Below, piece by piece: positions 23,590 through 32,144 of a DNA stretch of 36,196 nt. The DNA comes from Thermoplasmata archaeon (GTDB lineage: Archaea; Thermoplasmatota; Thermoplasmata; Lutacidiplasmatales; UBA184). The DNA lies in assembly GCA_022749935.1 (NCBI GenBank), contig JAKIWQ010000012.1, positions 1 through 36,196 on the forward strand. Reading direction: 5' to 3'. The notes under the pieces are model-generated. The model was given only the letters and a program-made list of their open reading frames with translations. It had not been told where the DNA came from and did not search any database. How positions within the stretch are numbered: the stretch's first letter is position 1; each line of letters starts with the position of its first letter. Position numbers and translations under genes: made by a program.

Positions 23590-24602
23590 GGACCTTCCCG
23601 CTCCGTGAGGTCGTCGAAGAGGTCGTCCCGGTCCCGATGGCGGCGGAGTTCCCGGACGTTGAGGATGGGGAGGCCATCGATGGACGGCCGGTGGACGCTC
23701 TCCGCGACCACGAACATGGCGTGACCCTCGGCCACGCGCGAGAGGCCGTGCAGGATCTCGGCCCGATGGAGGGCGGTCCGCAGGCTGCCGACCCCCGTGA
23801 GTAGGATCTGCGGGGACCGGGAGAACGCGTCGAACGGCGCCCGAACGGTGACGGTGACCTCGAGGCCGAGTCCGTCCAGCTGGTCGATCACTCCGTCCCG
23901 GAGCGCGTCGCCGGTCCGGGGACGGGGTCGGTCGGGGACTCCCGAGCTTTCTCCCCGGGTCGGCGACGCCTCGGCACTCGGAGGCCCACCGGACGGGGAC
24001 TTCGGGTTCGGAGAGCCCTCCGAACCGCCAAAGATCATGATCGGCGAAACGATCGGTTCGCCGAGGTACGCCTCGATCCGTTCGATGACGTCCACCTCGG
24101 CCCCCGCTCCCTCCTCGTAGAGCTGGATGGCCCGTCGAGAGACCCCGGCCACGGCGGCGAGCGTGCCCAGCGAGAGGGCCCGGCCCAAGCGGAGTTCCCG
24201 GAGTCGCTCTCCCGATACCCGGGCGAAGGTGCCCCCGGGGCTCGCGTAGAGGAACGGGGGGATCCCCTCCTCCAGGTATTCTCTCAGCGTTTCCTCGTTG
24301 ACGATGGGCACGCCGTACCGGGTGTAGACGACCCCGGGCTCGAGCTCGGAGGCGCCCGAGGCCTGGCCGATGATGAGGACGGTCGCCGGAAAGAGGCGAC
24401 CGAGCTCGAGGAGCCGGGTCGCTTCCTCGGCGCCGAGCGCATCGATGTTCTTGAGGACCTTCACGAGGAGGAGCGTCGCATCCCGGCGGGCGGCCAGGTC
24501 GAAGCTGGACGGGCGGACCCCGTGCGTGCCGGCGACGTAAAACCCCGACCGACTGAGCAACGTGCGGATCTCCTCGATCCACCGGTCCCGGGTCCGCGGC
24601 AT
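23586..24602 (-). CDS. Archaeal Cro/C1-type helix-turn-helix regulator (COG1395-like)
   Basis: The protein has 338 residues. The N-terminal 120 form a nuclease-like alpha/beta domain (RDATLLLVKVLKNIDAL, TVLIIGQASG, VVYTRYGVPIVNEETL). A Cro/C1 helix-turn-helix follows at about 135-170 (SLGTLAAVAGVSRRAIQLYEEG). After a Pro/Ser/Gly-rich linker (about 193-235), a C-terminal alpha/beta domain resembles the N-terminal part. This arrangement matches the conserved archaeal HTH regulator family COG1395; targets are unknown. Its ATG is about 31 nt downstream of a CATAAATA element read on the minus strand. It precedes and overlaps by four bases an unknown gene that is probably its functional partner. 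Confidence 0.85.
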   Translation of the reverse strand: MPRTRDRWIEEIRTLLSRSGFYVAGTHGVRPSSFDLAARRDATLLLVKVLKNIDALGAEEATRLLELGRLFPATVLIIGQASGASELEPGVVYTRYGVPIVNEETLREYLEEGIPPFLYASPGGTFARVSGERLRELRLGRALSLGTLAAVAGVSRRAIQLYEEGAGAEVDVIERIEAYLGEPIVSPIMIFGGSEGSPNPKSPSGGPPSAEASPTRGESSGVPDRPRPRTGDALRDGVIDQLDGLGLEVTVTVRAPFDAFSRSPQILLTGVGSLRTALHRAEILHGLSRVAEGHAMFVVAESVHRPSIDGLPILNVRELRRHRDRDDLFDDLTEREGP

Positions 24603-24632
24603 CTTCCCCCTGGAAAACGACTACAACTTCTA

Positions 24633-24640
24633 CATAAATA
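24633..24640 (-). promoter_or_regulatory. TATA box for the COG1395-type regulator
   Basis: TATTTATG on the minus strand lies 31-38 nt upstream of ATG 24602, within a rare AT-rich patch (24615-24650). It could also serve the plus-strand phosphoesterase, whose start is about 77 nt away, but the spacing favours the minus-strand gene. Confidence 0.5.
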
Positions 24641-24716
24641 GATATGGTCGGTCCTCTCGAGAAGCCGGCGAGGGCGGTGGGGCCGGAATCGTCATGGTTC
24701 TTCTTCGAGTCCGCGG

Positions 24717-25547
24717 GTGATGGCGAGCCTCCTCACGCCGGTCCCGGACGCGCCGGCGCTCCTCCTGGAGAGCGAGGAGGACGGGGAGCGGACCCTCGTC
24801 CTCGCCGACCTCCATCTCGGACTCGGAGCGAGTAGCGATCGCCCGGGCGGACCGCCCGAGGCGTCGGGATCGACCCTGGCTCTCGACCTGGTCGACCTCA
24901 CCCGCACGCAACGCGCCGCGCGCGTCGTCATCGCCGGCGACGTGAAGCACCCGATCGTGGGGACGCCGCCCGGCCTCCGATCCGTGATCTTCGATTTCTT
25001 CTCCCTGCTCCTGGCGAACGGTATCGGGGCCGAGGTGGTCCTCGGGAACCACGACGTCGGCCTCGTTCGACACCTTCCCCGGGAGGTGGTCGTCCACCCG
25101 GCCACCGGGGTCGTCCTTCACCAGGTCGGAATTTTCCACGGTCACTGCTGGCCCTCCAACCGGGTCCTCCGGGCTCCGCGGCTGATCGTCGGGCACCTCC
25201 ACCCGGGGTTTCGGCTGGCCCCGAGCCCGGACGACCCCCTCGGAAAGCGACGGTGCTGGGTCCGACTGGAACTCACGCCACCGACCCGACCGAGCCGTCG
25301 CCGCCGGCGCCACATCGCGCCGCGCGCGAACGAACTCATCGTGCTCCCCGCGTTCAACCCCCTCGCGGGCGTGGAAGCGTTGAACCGAGAGCGACCCGCG
25401 CGCGGACGGTCGTTCCTCTACGGGAGGTTTCTCTCCCGCGGGACGGCCCGCGCCTACCTGCTCGACGGGACCGATCTTGGCGTCCTCAACCTGCCGCCGC
25501 CGAAGGTCCCCGCTCGAGCAACTGACGGAGCGCGTCGGGGTCGGTGA
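24717..25547 (+). CDS. Metallophosphoesterase (archaeal ICC-like, COG1407-type)
   Basis: These 276 residues have the calcineurin-like metal-site order LADLHLG (D-x-H), IAGDVKH (GD), LGNHD (GNHD), FHGHCW (GH) and VGHLHPG (GHxH). The protein would hydrolyse phosphodiesters or phosphomonoesters using two metal ions. COG1407 members are common next to archaeal DNA-repair or Lhr-type helicase genes; here the nearest lhr is about 11 kb away. The first codon is GTG 24717, directly followed by ATG 24720, and either could be used. The coding end overlaps the convergent YyaL-like gene by 62 bases. A basic stretch near residue 185 (RRRRRH) is unusual and may contact nucleic acid. Confidence 0.88.
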   Translation: MMASLLTPVPDAPALLLESEEDGERTLVLADLHLGLGASSDRPGGPPEASGSTLALDLVDLTRTQRAARVVIAGDVKHPIVGTPPGLRSVIFDFFSLLLANGIGAEVVLGNHDVGLVRHLPREVVVHPATGVVLHQVGIFHGHCWPSNRVLRAPRLIVGHLHPGFRLAPSPDDPLGKRRCWVRLELTPPTRPSRRRRRHIAPRANELIVLPAFNPLAGVEALNRERPARGRSFLYGRFLSRGTARAYLLDGTDLGVLNLPPPKVPARATDGARRGR

Positions 25548-27591
25548 CGGGCGGGGCGCAGGTCGTCCCGAAACAGACGAGGGCACGGGTGGCTCCGGTC
25601 CGGCCGGGAGCCGCCACCTCGTCCGGGAGGGAGAAGGGTGGGGGAGGATGCCCTTCGAACACCCACACGTTCGGATGCCACGTCCGTTGAGCCGCCCGGG
25701 CCAGCCCGTGCGCTACTTCGTCCGTTCCCTCGACGATGACCGTGGCTGGCTCGCCCGCGGCCAGCCCGGCCGCGAGCGCGGCGCCCGCCGCGAACAACCC
25801 CGCGTGGCCGATCCGTCGGGCCATGGGGGCGAGGAGCGCGACGGCCTTCGCCTTCCACCGGTCATCGTGCGACAGACTTCCGAGGCGGAGAAACGCGATC
25901 GCGGCCGCCGAGTTCGCCGCGAGGTGCGGGCTGTCTTCGAGCGGGTAGCTCGGCTCGCTCAACGCCCCCAGGGAGGGCCCGTCGTACAGCCGTGGCGAGA
26001 GGTCCCGTAGCAGACCGTCCTCCCCGCGGTACTCGCGGTCGACGAGTTGGAGGAGGTGGGTGGCCGCGAGCGCGTACTTCGGTTCCGCCAGCGACCCGGC
26101 CAACTCGAGGAGACCCCCCGCGAAGGCGACCTGGTCCTCGAGGAGACCCCAGCCCTGCCCGCCGGACGGGTCGAGGCGATGGGCGACGCCCCGGTCCGGA
26201 GCGTACCCTCGTTGGAGGAACCGGTCGGCCGCCCGGGTGGCATCGGCGAGGATCGTCCGATCGTCCAGGAGCGAGCCGGCCCGAGCGAACGCGGCGATGA
26301 AGCGGCCGTTGATGTCGGCATATTGGGCCCGGTCCACCGCTGGGAGCGGCCGCCGGGCTCGGGCCACGCGCAGCTGGGTGACGACCCGTTCGAGGAGGGC
26401 TGCCGGGCCTCCGGACACGGTCCGACCCTCGGCGGCCTCGTCCAACGTGAGCATGCGGAAGAGTACGTTCCGGTCCGGGTCGTGGGGCATCCGCCCATCG
26501 GTCCCCACCCCGAAAAATCGCCCAGCGAAACGAAACTCCTCCGGTTCGAGGGCCGCCTTCAGTTCCGGTCGGCTCCACGTGAAGTACCCTCCGTCGTCCC
26601 CCGGAGCGTTGTCGGCATCCTGGCTCGAGCCGAACCCACCCGCGGGATCCTCGAGGACCTCGCGGACCCATCGGACGGTCCCGCGGACGACCTCCTCCAG
26701 GCGGGGGTCCCCGAACCGACGCACGCCGTCGACGTACGTCGCGAGGAGCGCCGCGTTGTCGACCCCCATCTTCTCGAAGTGGGGGATGTGCCAGCCCTCG
26801 TCCACCGAGTACCGGTGGAATCCGCCGCCGACCTGGTCGTACATCCCGCCGTCGCCCATCCGGAGTAAGGTCTCGTGCGCCCGCTCGTCGCTCAGGGGCC
26901 GACGGTTCGCCCGTGCGTCCCACAGGAAGAGGGAGACCGCAGTAGGGTGAGGGAATTTTGGGGACAGCCCGAATCCCCCGTTTACCGGGTCATATCCGGA
27001 GTGGACTTCCGCGATCACCTGGGCCTCGAACGCGTCGAGGGCCCGGGCCTCCGGAGCCCGCGCCGCCCGCATCCGTTCGAGCGAACCCTGGACCGCTCGG
27101 GAATTCTCCCGGATCTTTTCCGGCTCTTCTCGCCAGAGACGCGCGACCTCCTTCAACACACGGCGGAAGCCGGGGCGTCCCTGACCGTCGGTCGGGGGAA
27201 AGTACGTCCCTCCCAGGAAGACCTCTCCCTCGGGGGTGAGGAAGGCCGTGAGCGGCCAGCCCCCCTCGCCCGTGAGCGCTCCCACCTGACGCTGATACCG
27301 CCGGTCGACTTCGGGATTCTCGTCCCGGTCGACCTTGACCGCGATGAAGTGTTGTCCCAAGAGCCGGGCCACTTCCCCATCGATGTACGTCCCTTCGTCC
27401 ATCACGTGGCACCAGTGGCACCACGAGGCCCCGATGTCGAGGAGGATCGGTCGACCGGTGCGCTGGGCGAGTTCGAAGGGCTCGGGACCCCAGGGATGCC
27501 AATCGATCGGTTGTTCTACGGCGCTCCGGAGGTACGCGGAGCTCCGGCCCGCGAGCCGACTCGCTCGAGGCGGGTCGCTTGCGCCGGCCAT
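25486..27591 (-). CDS. Thioredoxin-domain protein, YyaL/SSP411 (DUF255) family
   Basis: The protein has 701 residues, the full family length. The N-terminal thioredoxin-like DUF255 domain carries SWCHWCHVMD, with Cys58 and Cys61 forming the CxxC, preceded by the family opening SAYLRSAVEQPIDWHPW. The remainder is the alpha/alpha-toroid (N-acylglucosamine 2-epimerase-like) domain with GGFGLSPKFPHP, DQVGGGFHRYSVDEGWHIPHFEKM and FGSSQDADN. The function is unproven; sugar isomerisation or redox roles have been proposed for relatives such as human SPATA20. ATG 27591 is chosen as the first start before the domain. It is divergent from psmA. Confidence 0.94.
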   Translation of the reverse strand: MAGASDPPRASRLAGRSSAYLRSAVEQPIDWHPWGPEPFELAQRTGRPILLDIGASWCHWCHVMDEGTYIDGEVARLLGQHFIAVKVDRDENPEVDRRYQRQVGALTGEGGWPLTAFLTPEGEVFLGGTYFPPTDGQGRPGFRRVLKEVARLWREEPEKIRENSRAVQGSLERMRAARAPEARALDAFEAQVIAEVHSGYDPVNGGFGLSPKFPHPTAVSLFLWDARANRRPLSDERAHETLLRMGDGGMYDQVGGGFHRYSVDEGWHIPHFEKMGVDNAALLATYVDGVRRFGDPRLEEVVRGTVRWVREVLEDPAGGFGSSQDADNAPGDDGGYFTWSRPELKAALEPEEFRFAGRFFGVGTDGRMPHDPDRNVLFRMLTLDEAAEGRTVSGGPAALLERVVTQLRVARARRPLPAVDRAQYADINGRFIAAFARAGSLLDDRTILADATRAADRFLQRGYAPDRGVAHRLDPSGGQGWGLLEDQVAFAGGLLELAGSLAEPKYALAATHLLQLVDREYRGEDGLLRDLSPRLYDGPSLGALSEPSYPLEDSPHLAANSAAAIAFLRLGSLSHDDRWKAKAVALLAPMARRIGHAGLFAAGAALAAGLAAGEPATVIVEGTDEVAHGLARAAQRTWHPNVWVFEGHPPPPFSLPDEVAAPGRTGATRALVCFGTTCAPPVTDPDALRQLLERGPSAAAG

Positions 27592-27703
27592 GGCGGGGCG
27601 GCGCGAACCGACTCATACGCTTGTCGCAACCAGGGGCGCCGCACGTGCCGGTCCGCCCGACAGGTCGTAATCGGCTGACGGAGGCGTAACCGCCCCGGTG
27701 CCT

Positions 27704-27711
27704 TTTATAAA
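27704..27711 (+). promoter_or_regulatory. TATA box for the proteasome-exosome gene block
   Basis: TTTATAAA, the best consensus TATA box in the window, is 33-40 nt upstream of ATG 27744. Transcription would begin about 8 nt before the start codon. It probably drives psmA and the SBDS-exosome genes behind it. Confidence 0.65.
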
Positions 27712-27743
27712 GGGGTCCTGGGTGGCCGGGTCGAGGCCCTTCG

Positions 27744-28499
27744 ATGGAGATGCAACCCGGCCAGATGGCCTACGACCGGGCGATCACCGTTTTCTCGCCG
27801 GACGGCCGGCTCTTCCAGGTCGAGTACGCGAGGGAGGCCGTGCGTCGGGGCGCCACGACCGCCGGGGTCGTCTACTCCAGCGGCGTCGTCCTGATCGCGG
27901 ACCGCCGGATCCCCAACCCGAAGCTCGCCGAGGCCTCCAGCCTGGAGAAGATCCATCAGATCGACGAGAACATCGCCTGCGTGACGGCCGGCCTCGTCGC
28001 CGATGCACGGGTCCTGGTCGACTACGCGCGACTCTCGGCCCAGATCAACCGCGTGACGTACTCGGAGCCGATGTCCGTCGAGCTCCTCGTGCGGAAGATC
28101 TGCGATTACAAGCAGCAGTACACCCAGTTCGGGGGCGTGCGACCGTTCGGGACGGCCCTCCTGGTCGGAGGGTACGACGACTCGGGGATCCACTTGTTCG
28201 AGACCGAGCCCTCCGGTTCGCTCACGAGTTTCAAGGCCTCCAGCACGGGCGGCAACAAGGGTCCCGTCATGGAGCTCTTCGAACAGAAGTATCGGCCCAA
28301 CATGGAACGGGACGGAGCCATCCTGCTCGCGCTCGAGGGACTTCGGGCGGGCCTCGACGAAGGCGGCAGCCTCGCCCAGGTCGAAGTCGTCTCGGTCGAC
28401 CAGAAGGATGGAACCAGCCGACTCTCCGGCGACGAGATCCAGAAATTCGTGGCCCGTCTTCCGGCCGCCACCACGACGGGGCGGGCGGGCCGGTCCTAG
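27744..28499 (+). CDS. psmA: 20S proteasome subunit alpha
   Basis: The protein has 251 residues. The N-terminal alpha-specific region is MAYDRAITVFSPDGRLFQVEYAREAV, including the H0 helix and the YDRAIT/FSPDGRLFQVEYA signature of all alpha subunits, followed by RRGATTAG and the VLIADRR strand. The gate-forming N-terminus starts at MEMQPGQMAYD. Alpha rings close the proteasome chamber and dock the PAN or Cdc48 ATPase. It opens a classical archaeal cluster with SBDS and exosome genes and has a strong TATA box. The C-terminal tail after residue 235 is Thr/Gly/Ala-rich and not conserved. Confidence 0.97.
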   Translation: MEMQPGQMAYDRAITVFSPDGRLFQVEYAREAVRRGATTAGVVYSSGVVLIADRRIPNPKLAEASSLEKIHQIDENIACVTAGLVADARVLVDYARLSAQINRVTYSEPMSVELLVRKICDYKQQYTQFGGVRPFGTALLVGGYDDSGIHLFETEPSGSLTSFKASSTGGNKGPVMELFEQKYRPNMERDGAILLALEGLRAGLDEGGSLAQVEVVSVDQKDGTSRLSGDEIQKFVARLPAATTTGRAGRS

Positions 28500-28520
28500 G
28501 CCCCTCGGGGCGGGCGCCCG

Positions 28521-29216
28521 ATGGTCAAGGTCGAGGACGCGGTCATCGCCCGGTGGGAGACCGGGGGGTCCCGGTTCGAGGTCCTCGTGGACCCCGAGGC
28601 GGCCCAGGCGGTCAAGGACGGCAAGGACATCGACCTGACCGACAAGCTCGCGCTCGACCAGGTCTTCAAGGACGCGAAGAAAGGCGACCAGGTCTCCGAC
28701 GAACACTTGGAGAAGACGTTCCATACCCGGGACCTCGCGACGATCGCGAAACAGATCGTCCTCAAGGGCGAGGTCCAGGTCACGACCGAGCAGCGCCACC
28801 AGCTCCAGGCGGTCAAGCACCGCCAGATCGTTCAGACGATCGCCCGGAATGCGATGAACCCCCAGACCGGGGCGCCCCACCCGGCGGCCCGGATCGACGC
28901 GGCCATGACCGAGGCGAAGTACCATGTCGACCCGTTCCGGCCGGTCGATGTGCAGGTCCAGGAGGTCCTGGCGAAGCTCCGTCCGCTCCTCCCCATCCGT
29001 CTCGACGTCGTGAAGGTCCGGATCCGCCTCCCGGGGCAACACTACCCTCGGGTCATCGGGGAACTGAAGGGGCTCGGTCGGATCCTCGAAGAGCAGTGGT
29101 TGGCCGACGGAACGTGGTCCGGAATGGTCGAGATTCCCGCCGGAGTCCAGACCGAACTCTACGAGATGCTCAACGCGCGCTCGAAGGGCGCCGCCGAGAC
29201 CGCTCTGGTTAAATAG
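28521..29216 (+). CDS. Ribosome maturation protein SBDS
   Basis: This is a 231-residue three-domain SBDS protein. The N-terminal domain contains VIARWETGGSRFEVLVDP, DLTDKLALDQVFKDAKKGDQVS and TIAKQIVLKGEVQVT; the middle helical domain and the C-terminal ferredoxin-like domain (LPIRLDVVKVRIRLP) follow. In eukaryotes SBDS helps release eIF6 from the large subunit; archaeal orthologues are expected to act in 50S maturation. It is placed 21 nt after psmA and 37 nt before rrp4, the conserved archaeal order. Confidence 0.96.
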   Translation: MVKVEDAVIARWETGGSRFEVLVDPEAAQAVKDGKDIDLTDKLALDQVFKDAKKGDQVSDEHLEKTFHTRDLATIAKQIVLKGEVQVTTEQRHQLQAVKHRQIVQTIARNAMNPQTGAPHPAARIDAAMTEAKYHVDPFRPVDVQVQEVLAKLRPLLPIRLDVVKVRIRLPGQHYPRVIGELKGLGRILEEQWLADGTWSGMVEIPAGVQTELYEMLNARSKGAAETALVK

Positions 29217-29253
29217 CGTCCCCCCGTCGGCGCCGCCCGGTGCAGCACAACCA

Positions 29254-30114
29254 ATGTCCCAAGGTCAACGAACGGACCACCGACGGCGTGGTCGCGGGGA
29301 TTCGTCCCCGCATCCCTCACGGGATCGCGTACTAGTTCTCCCCGGTGAGGAACTCCCGAGCCAGGGCCTCAAGCCCGGCACGGGTACCTACCGCGTCGGC
29401 GGGAAGGTCTACTCCAGCATCCTCGGGCTTCTGTCCCCCCAACCTCCCTTCGTCCAGGTCATCCCGCTCTCGGGACGGTACATCCCCAAGCCGAACGATG
29501 TCGTCATCGGCACGGTCACGGACTGTCAGGGGACGTTCTGGCTCCTGGACATCGGCGCCCCCCGCTGGGCGCCGCTGCACATGACCGGGACGCCCTGGGA
29601 TGTCGAGATCGGGGAGACCGAGAAGTTCCTCCACGTGCGCGATTCGGTGGTCGTCCGGGTCGAGAACCTCGACCCCACGGGCCGGATCGGTGTCACGATG
29701 CTCGGCGACGGTCTCGGGAAGCTCGAGGGAGGGACCATCGTCACCGTCTCGCCCGCCCGGATTCCGCGCGTGGTGGGCCGCGGGGGTTCGATGGTCGAGA
29801 CCATCACTCGGCTCACCGGCGCTCAGGTCGCGGTCGGCCAGAACGGCCGGGTCTGGATCAACGGGAGCCCCGACGCCATCCTTCGGGCGAGCGAAGCCCT
29901 CCGCCTCATCGAGGAGCAGGGCCAGCGACGTGGCCTCACCGAGCGGGTCGAGAGTTACCTCGTGTCCACCTCCACGTCCACCGACCGGGGCCCGGAAGCG
30001 GCCGCCCGCGAGAGCGCCCACCGCGATGCCCCCGTGACCCGGGTCCCCCCCGTCGGCCCGGCCGACGAACGCCCCGACCCGGAGGCCCTCGGACCGGGCC
30101 CCGACGAGTACTGA
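29254..30114 (+). CDS. rrp4: Exosome RNA-binding cap subunit Rrp4
   Basis: The protein has 286 residues. The N-terminal domain (VLPGEELPSQGLKPGTGTYRVGGKVYSS, around 27-55) precedes an S1 domain (GDVV-like PNDVVIGTVTDCQGTFWLLDIGAP, about 78-102) and a KH domain with PARIPRVVGRGGSMVETITRLTGAQVAVGQNGRVWI. Rrp4 forms the trimeric cap that feeds RNA into the Rrp41/42 ring. Both ends are extended: about 22 basic residues at the start and a Pro/Asp/Glu-rich tail of about 45 residues at the end. An internal TTAAATAG overlapping the SBDS stop may act as an extra promoter. Confidence 0.94.
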   Translation: MSQGQRTDHRRRGRGDSSPHPSRDRVLVLPGEELPSQGLKPGTGTYRVGGKVYSSILGLLSPQPPFVQVIPLSGRYIPKPNDVVIGTVTDCQGTFWLLDIGAPRWAPLHMTGTPWDVEIGETEKFLHVRDSVVVRVENLDPTGRIGVTMLGDGLGKLEGGTIVTVSPARIPRVVGRGGSMVETITRLTGAQVAVGQNGRVWINGSPDAILRASEALRLIEEQGQRRGLTERVESYLVSTSTSTDRGPEAAARESAHRDAPVTRVPPVGPADERPDPEALGPGPDEY

Positions 30115-30120
30115 GATTCC

Positions 30121-30126
30121 AAGGAG
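30121..30126 (+). promoter_or_regulatory. Shine-Dalgarno site for rrp41
   Basis: AAGGAG is nine bases from ATG 30136 and is followed by an A-rich linker. It is the clearest ribosome binding site in the window and fits internal translation of rrp41 within the polycistronic message. Confidence 0.7.
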
Positions 30127-30135
30127 AAAAAAACC

Positions 30136-30888
30136 ATGGGAAGCGTAGGAGCCAAGGACGTCCCCGTCCTCCTCAGCCCGGAGGGGCTGCGGATCGACGG
30201 GCGACGACTGGACGAACTGAGACCGATCCGGATCGAAGCCGGCCCCCTGCATCAGGCGGACGGTTCGGCATACGTCGAGTGGGGCGCGAACAAGGTGATG
30301 GCCGCGGTCTACGGACCCCGGGAGGTCCACCCGCGCCACCTGCAGCAGAACAACAAGGCCGTCATCCAGTGCAAGTACAACATGGCCGCGTTCTCCGTGG
30401 ACGAACGGAAGCGGCCCGGCCTCGACCGCCGGTCCCAGGAGATCTCCAAGGTCATCGCGGAGGCGTTCGAGTCGGTCGTCTTCGCCGAGGAGTTCCCCCG
30501 GACGAGCATCGACGTCTACATCGAGGTGCTCCAGGCGAACGCCGGGACGCGGTGCGCGGGCCTGGTCGCGGCCTCGGTCGCGCTCGCCGACGCCGGCATC
30601 CCGATGGTCGACCTCGTGCCCGCGGTCGCCGTCGGCAAGATCTCCGGACAGATCGCCCTCGACCTCAAGAAGGAGGAGGACAACTTCGGCGAGGCCGACC
30701 TCCCGATGGCCCTCGTCCCGCAATCCGGCCGGCTCGTGCTCCTCCAGATGGAGGGTCACATGACCCCGGACGAGCTCTCCAAGGCCCTCGACCTCGGCGT
30801 CGAAGGGTGCAAGGCGATCTACGCGAAGATGAAGCAGGCGCTGCGGGACCGGTACACGGTCGACCCCCTCCCCGCGGAGGCCGCATGA
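30136..30888 (+). CDS. rrp41: Exosome catalytic subunit Rrp41
   Basis: This is a 250-residue RNase PH-fold protein and the phosphorolytic subunit of the hexameric ring. [13 protein letters not shown] opens the fold, the phosphate-binding arginines are in the segment [15 protein letters not shown], and the catalytic acid region [17 protein letters not shown] has both conserved aspartates. It degrades or tails RNA 3' ends together with Rrp42. Translation is aided by an AAGGAG motif, and the TGA overlaps the rrp42 ATG (ATGA at 30885-30888). Confidence 0.96.
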   Translation: MGSVGAKDVPVLLSPEGLRIDGRRLDELRPIRIEAGPLHQADGSAYVEWGANKVMAAVYGPREVHPRHLQQNNKAVIQCKYNMAAFSVDERKRPGLDRRSQEISKVIAEAFESVVFAEEFPRTSIDVYIEVLQANAGTRCAGLVAASVALADAGIPMVDLVPAVAVGKISGQIALDLKKEEDNFGEADLPMALVPQSGRLVLLQMEGHMTPDELSKALDLGVEGCKAIYAKMKQALRDRYTVDPLPAEAA

Positions 30889-31673
30889 CGGCAGAAGTGA
30901 CCGCCGAGATCCGGACCGCCCACCTCCTCGACCTCGCCGCCGAGGGAAAGCGCCTCGACGGACGCGGCCCCGACGAGTACCGGCGGGTCGTGGTCGAGCC
31001 CGGATTCGTCACCACCGCGGACGGCTCCGCCCTGGTCCGGATCGGGAACACCACCGTGCTGGCCGGCGTCAAGCTCGAACCGGGCAAGCCGTTCCCCGAC
31101 ACTCCGAACGCGGGCGTGCTCACGACCAACGCCGAACTCATCCCCCTCTCCTCGCCGGTCTTCGAACCCGGCCCGCCACAACCCGGTGCGATCGAGGTCT
31201 CCCGGGTCGTCGACCGGGCCATCCGGGCCGCCGAGGCGATCGACCTCACGCGCCTGTGCGTCACGCCCGGGGAGAAGACGTGGGTCTGCTACGTCGACCT
31301 GCACGTCCTGGACCACTCCGGCAACCTCATCGACGCGGCGATGCTCGCGGGGGTCTCGGCGCTCGCGCACGCGGTCGTCCCGGCGAAGCGGTTCGGGATC
31401 GCCGAGAGCGACTACCCGCTCGACCTGCAGCACGTCCCGACCGAATGCACCTTCATCCGCCTCGGCGACGCCCTCGTGGTCGACCCCACCTTCGATGAAG
31501 AGCAGGCGGCCCAGGGCCGCCTCACGGTCGCCACCGATGAGACCGGCCGGGTGGTCGCGATGCAGAAGGGTCTTGTAGGCGCGTTCTCCCCCGACGACGT
31601 GCGGGAAGTCGTCCGCCGGGCCCTGGTCCACGGGGACCGGCTCCGGATCGCCGCCCGCGGAGGGAAGACATGA
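30885..31673 (+). CDS. rrp42: Exosome non-catalytic ring subunit Rrp42
   Basis: The protein has 262 residues from ATG 30885, overlapping the rrp41 stop by four bases. It has the RNase PH fold with the Rrp42 pattern [25 protein letters not shown]-like [20 protein letters not shown] and [23 protein letters not shown]. It lacks the catalytic aspartate pair of Rrp41 but helps bind RNA and form the active site at the subunit interface. The longer open frame to the left is a shadow of rrp41. Its stop overlaps the eL43 ATG (ATGA at 31670-31673). Confidence 0.96.
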   Translation: MTAEVTAEIRTAHLLDLAAEGKRLDGRGPDEYRRVVVEPGFVTTADGSALVRIGNTTVLAGVKLEPGKPFPDTPNAGVLTTNAELIPLSSPVFEPGPPQPGAIEVSRVVDRAIRAAEAIDLTRLCVTPGEKTWVCYVDLHVLDHSGNLIDAAMLAGVSALAHAVVPAKRFGIAESDYPLDLQHVPTECTFIRLGDALVVDPTFDEEQAAQGRLTVATDETGRVVAMQKGLVGAFSPDDVREVVRRALVHGDRLRIAARGGKT

Positions 31674-31939
31674 GCAAGCGGACGAAGAAGGTCGGTTCGA
31701 CCGGATGGATGGGACCCCGGTACGGGATCCGGATCCGACGCCGCGTCCTCGAGCTCGACCAGGCCCGGGGCCCGGACGCCGCCTGCCCGCGCTGCGCGAC
31801 CGTGACCCTGCACCGGGTCGCGAGCGGGATCTTCGAATGCCGACGCTGCGGCGTCCGCTACGCGTCCAACGCCTACGTCTTCGAGGCGCCGCCCCCGATC
31901 ATGCGGACCGAAAAGGAGGAGGCGGCGGGCAACGCTTAA
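31670..31939 (+). CDS. rpl37ae: 50S ribosomal protein eL43 (L37Ae)
   Basis: This is an 89-residue basic protein with a zinc ribbon: Cys39, Cys42, Cys57 and Cys60 in CPRC and CRRC. The opening [19 protein letters not shown] and the segment RYASNAY are family hallmarks. It binds 23S rRNA on the large subunit surface. It is translationally coupled to rrp42 and 24 nt before rpo12, the common archaeal order. Confidence 0.95.
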   Translation: MSKRTKKVGSTGWMGPRYGIRIRRRVLELDQARGPDAACPRCATVTLHRVASGIFECRRCGVRYASNAYVFEAPPPIMRTEKEEAAGNA

Positions 31940-31963
31940 GCCGCCCGTCTCCGTTTTAGCGCG

Positions 31964-32098
31964 ATGTTCCGCTGCATTCGCTGCCAGGAAGCGCTCCCCT
32001 CGGACGCCAACCTCTTCGGCGTCCGCTGCGACAACTGCGGGGGCAAGATCTTCACGAAGGAACACCCGAACGTGAAGAAGGTCCTCAAGGCCCGCTAG
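31964..32098 (+). CDS. rpoP: DNA-directed RNA polymerase subunit Rpo12 (RpoP)
   Basis: This is a 44-residue open frame too short for ordinary ORF filters. Its zinc-binding cysteines are Cys4, Cys7, Cys22 and Cys25 (CIRC and CDNC), then GGKIF and a basic end VKKVLKAR, the signature of archaeal Rpo12/eukaryotic Rpb12. It is a small structural subunit joining Rpo3/Rpo10 to the polymerase core. Its position directly after eL43 supports the call. Confidence 0.93.
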   Translation: MFRCIRCQEALPSDANLFGVRCDNCGGKIFTKEHPNVKKVLKAR

Positions 32099-32144
32099 AC
32101 CGCGGGTCCAAGCCCTCTAATCCCGAGCCCCCGTCCACCGCCCG

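Noticed and set aside
27698-29212. Plus-strand 504-codon open frame overlapping psmA and SBDS
   Set aside because: It is out of frame with two conserved genes on the same strand, is Arg/Gly/Pro-rich and has no family match.
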